6,085 nt of DNA from an uncultured Lachnospiraceae bacterium (GTDB taxonomy: Bacteria > Bacillota > Clostridia > Lachnospirales > Lachnospiraceae): the NCBI GenBank assembly GCA_934394615.1, contig CAKRRJ010000112.1:1-6085 (forward strand), in the 5' to 3' direction. Shown piece by piece: positions 6,003-6,085 of this stretch. The notes under the pieces were generated by a model that worked only from the letters and a program-made list of their open reading frames with translations, searched no databases and had not been told where the DNA came from. Position numbers and translations under genes: made by a program. Numbering within the stretch: the stretch's first letter is position 1; the number at the start of each line of letters is the position of its first letter.

Positions 6003-6085
6003 GAATTCACTTAATCCGCGGTACCACTCAAATTGGTTTGCACCCACTCACCCGTATACTAACATATACGCCGCCAGGTAACGGT
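5962..6085 (-). promoter_or_regulatory. T-box riboswitch, 3' part (antiterminator and terminator); 5' part outside window
   Basis: The T-box core GAGTGGTACCGCGG is read on the minus strand at 6029-6016. It folds into a canonical antiterminator: a lower helix of 7 bp (6027-6033 with 5994-6000), a seven-base bulge UGGUACC (6026-6020) that would bind the tRNA acceptor end, and an upper helix of 7 bp (6013-6019 with 6001-6007, including two G-U pairs). The lower helix is incompatible with the downstream terminator. A small hairpin upstream (6065-6070 with 6053-6058) fits the stem that precedes the antiterminator in T-box leaders. Uncharged tRNA should stabilise the antiterminator and switch on the transporter operon. 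Stem I with the specifier codon, and the promoter, lie beyond 6085, so tRNA identity cannot be read directly. Confidence 0.95.

Overview
The window reads like a chromosomal segment of a low-to-mid-GC Gram-positive anaerobe, most likely a Clostridia/Lachnospiraceae-type Firmicute. This is an inference from a T-box leader, strong AGGAGG-type ribosome binding sites, an Ala/Thr/Glu-rich lipoprotein linker and the protein families present. Every gene I can support lies on the minus strand, so the biological order runs from the right end of the window to the left.

Right part (about 3088-6085): the 3' half of a T-box riboswitch, including a mutually exclusive antiterminator and terminator, leads into a three-gene ABC importer. 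The genes are a substrate-binding lipoprotein (4761-5855), a membrane permease (3854-4738) and an ATPase (3088-3861). Composition and order match the TrpXYZ-type transporters, predicted importers of tryptophan or another aromatic amino acid. Binding of uncharged tRNA to the leader should switch on uptake when the cognate amino acid is scarce. The specifier loop lies outside the window, so the amino acid cannot be read directly.

Middle and left part (250-3050): a second transcription unit follows after a compact 88-base junction. It encodes a short-loop sensor histidine kinase (1884-2999), an OmpR-type response regulator (1217-1909, GTG start, overlapping the kinase gene by 26 bases) and a secreted YkuD-type L,D-transpeptidase (250-1152). 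A clear intrinsic terminator (162-198) closes the unit. The likely logic is that an envelope signal activates the kinase and regulator, which in turn influence peptidoglycan remodelling by the co-encoded enzyme.

The junction at 3004-3050 is the most unusual piece of DNA here. A 12-bp perfect inverted repeat looks like the terminator of the transporter operon, while one of its arms is the Shine-Dalgarno sequence of the kinase gene and its loop carries an extended -10 promoter.

At the extreme left (1-38) the first 12 codons of another minus-strand gene are visible after a good ribosome binding site. They resemble the N-terminus of a DEAD-box RNA helicase. The 39-161 stretch upstream of it shows no promoter I can defend. 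I see no tRNA, rRNA, CRISPR array, insertion sequence or attachment site. The genes are individually of known families; no clearly novel system is visible.
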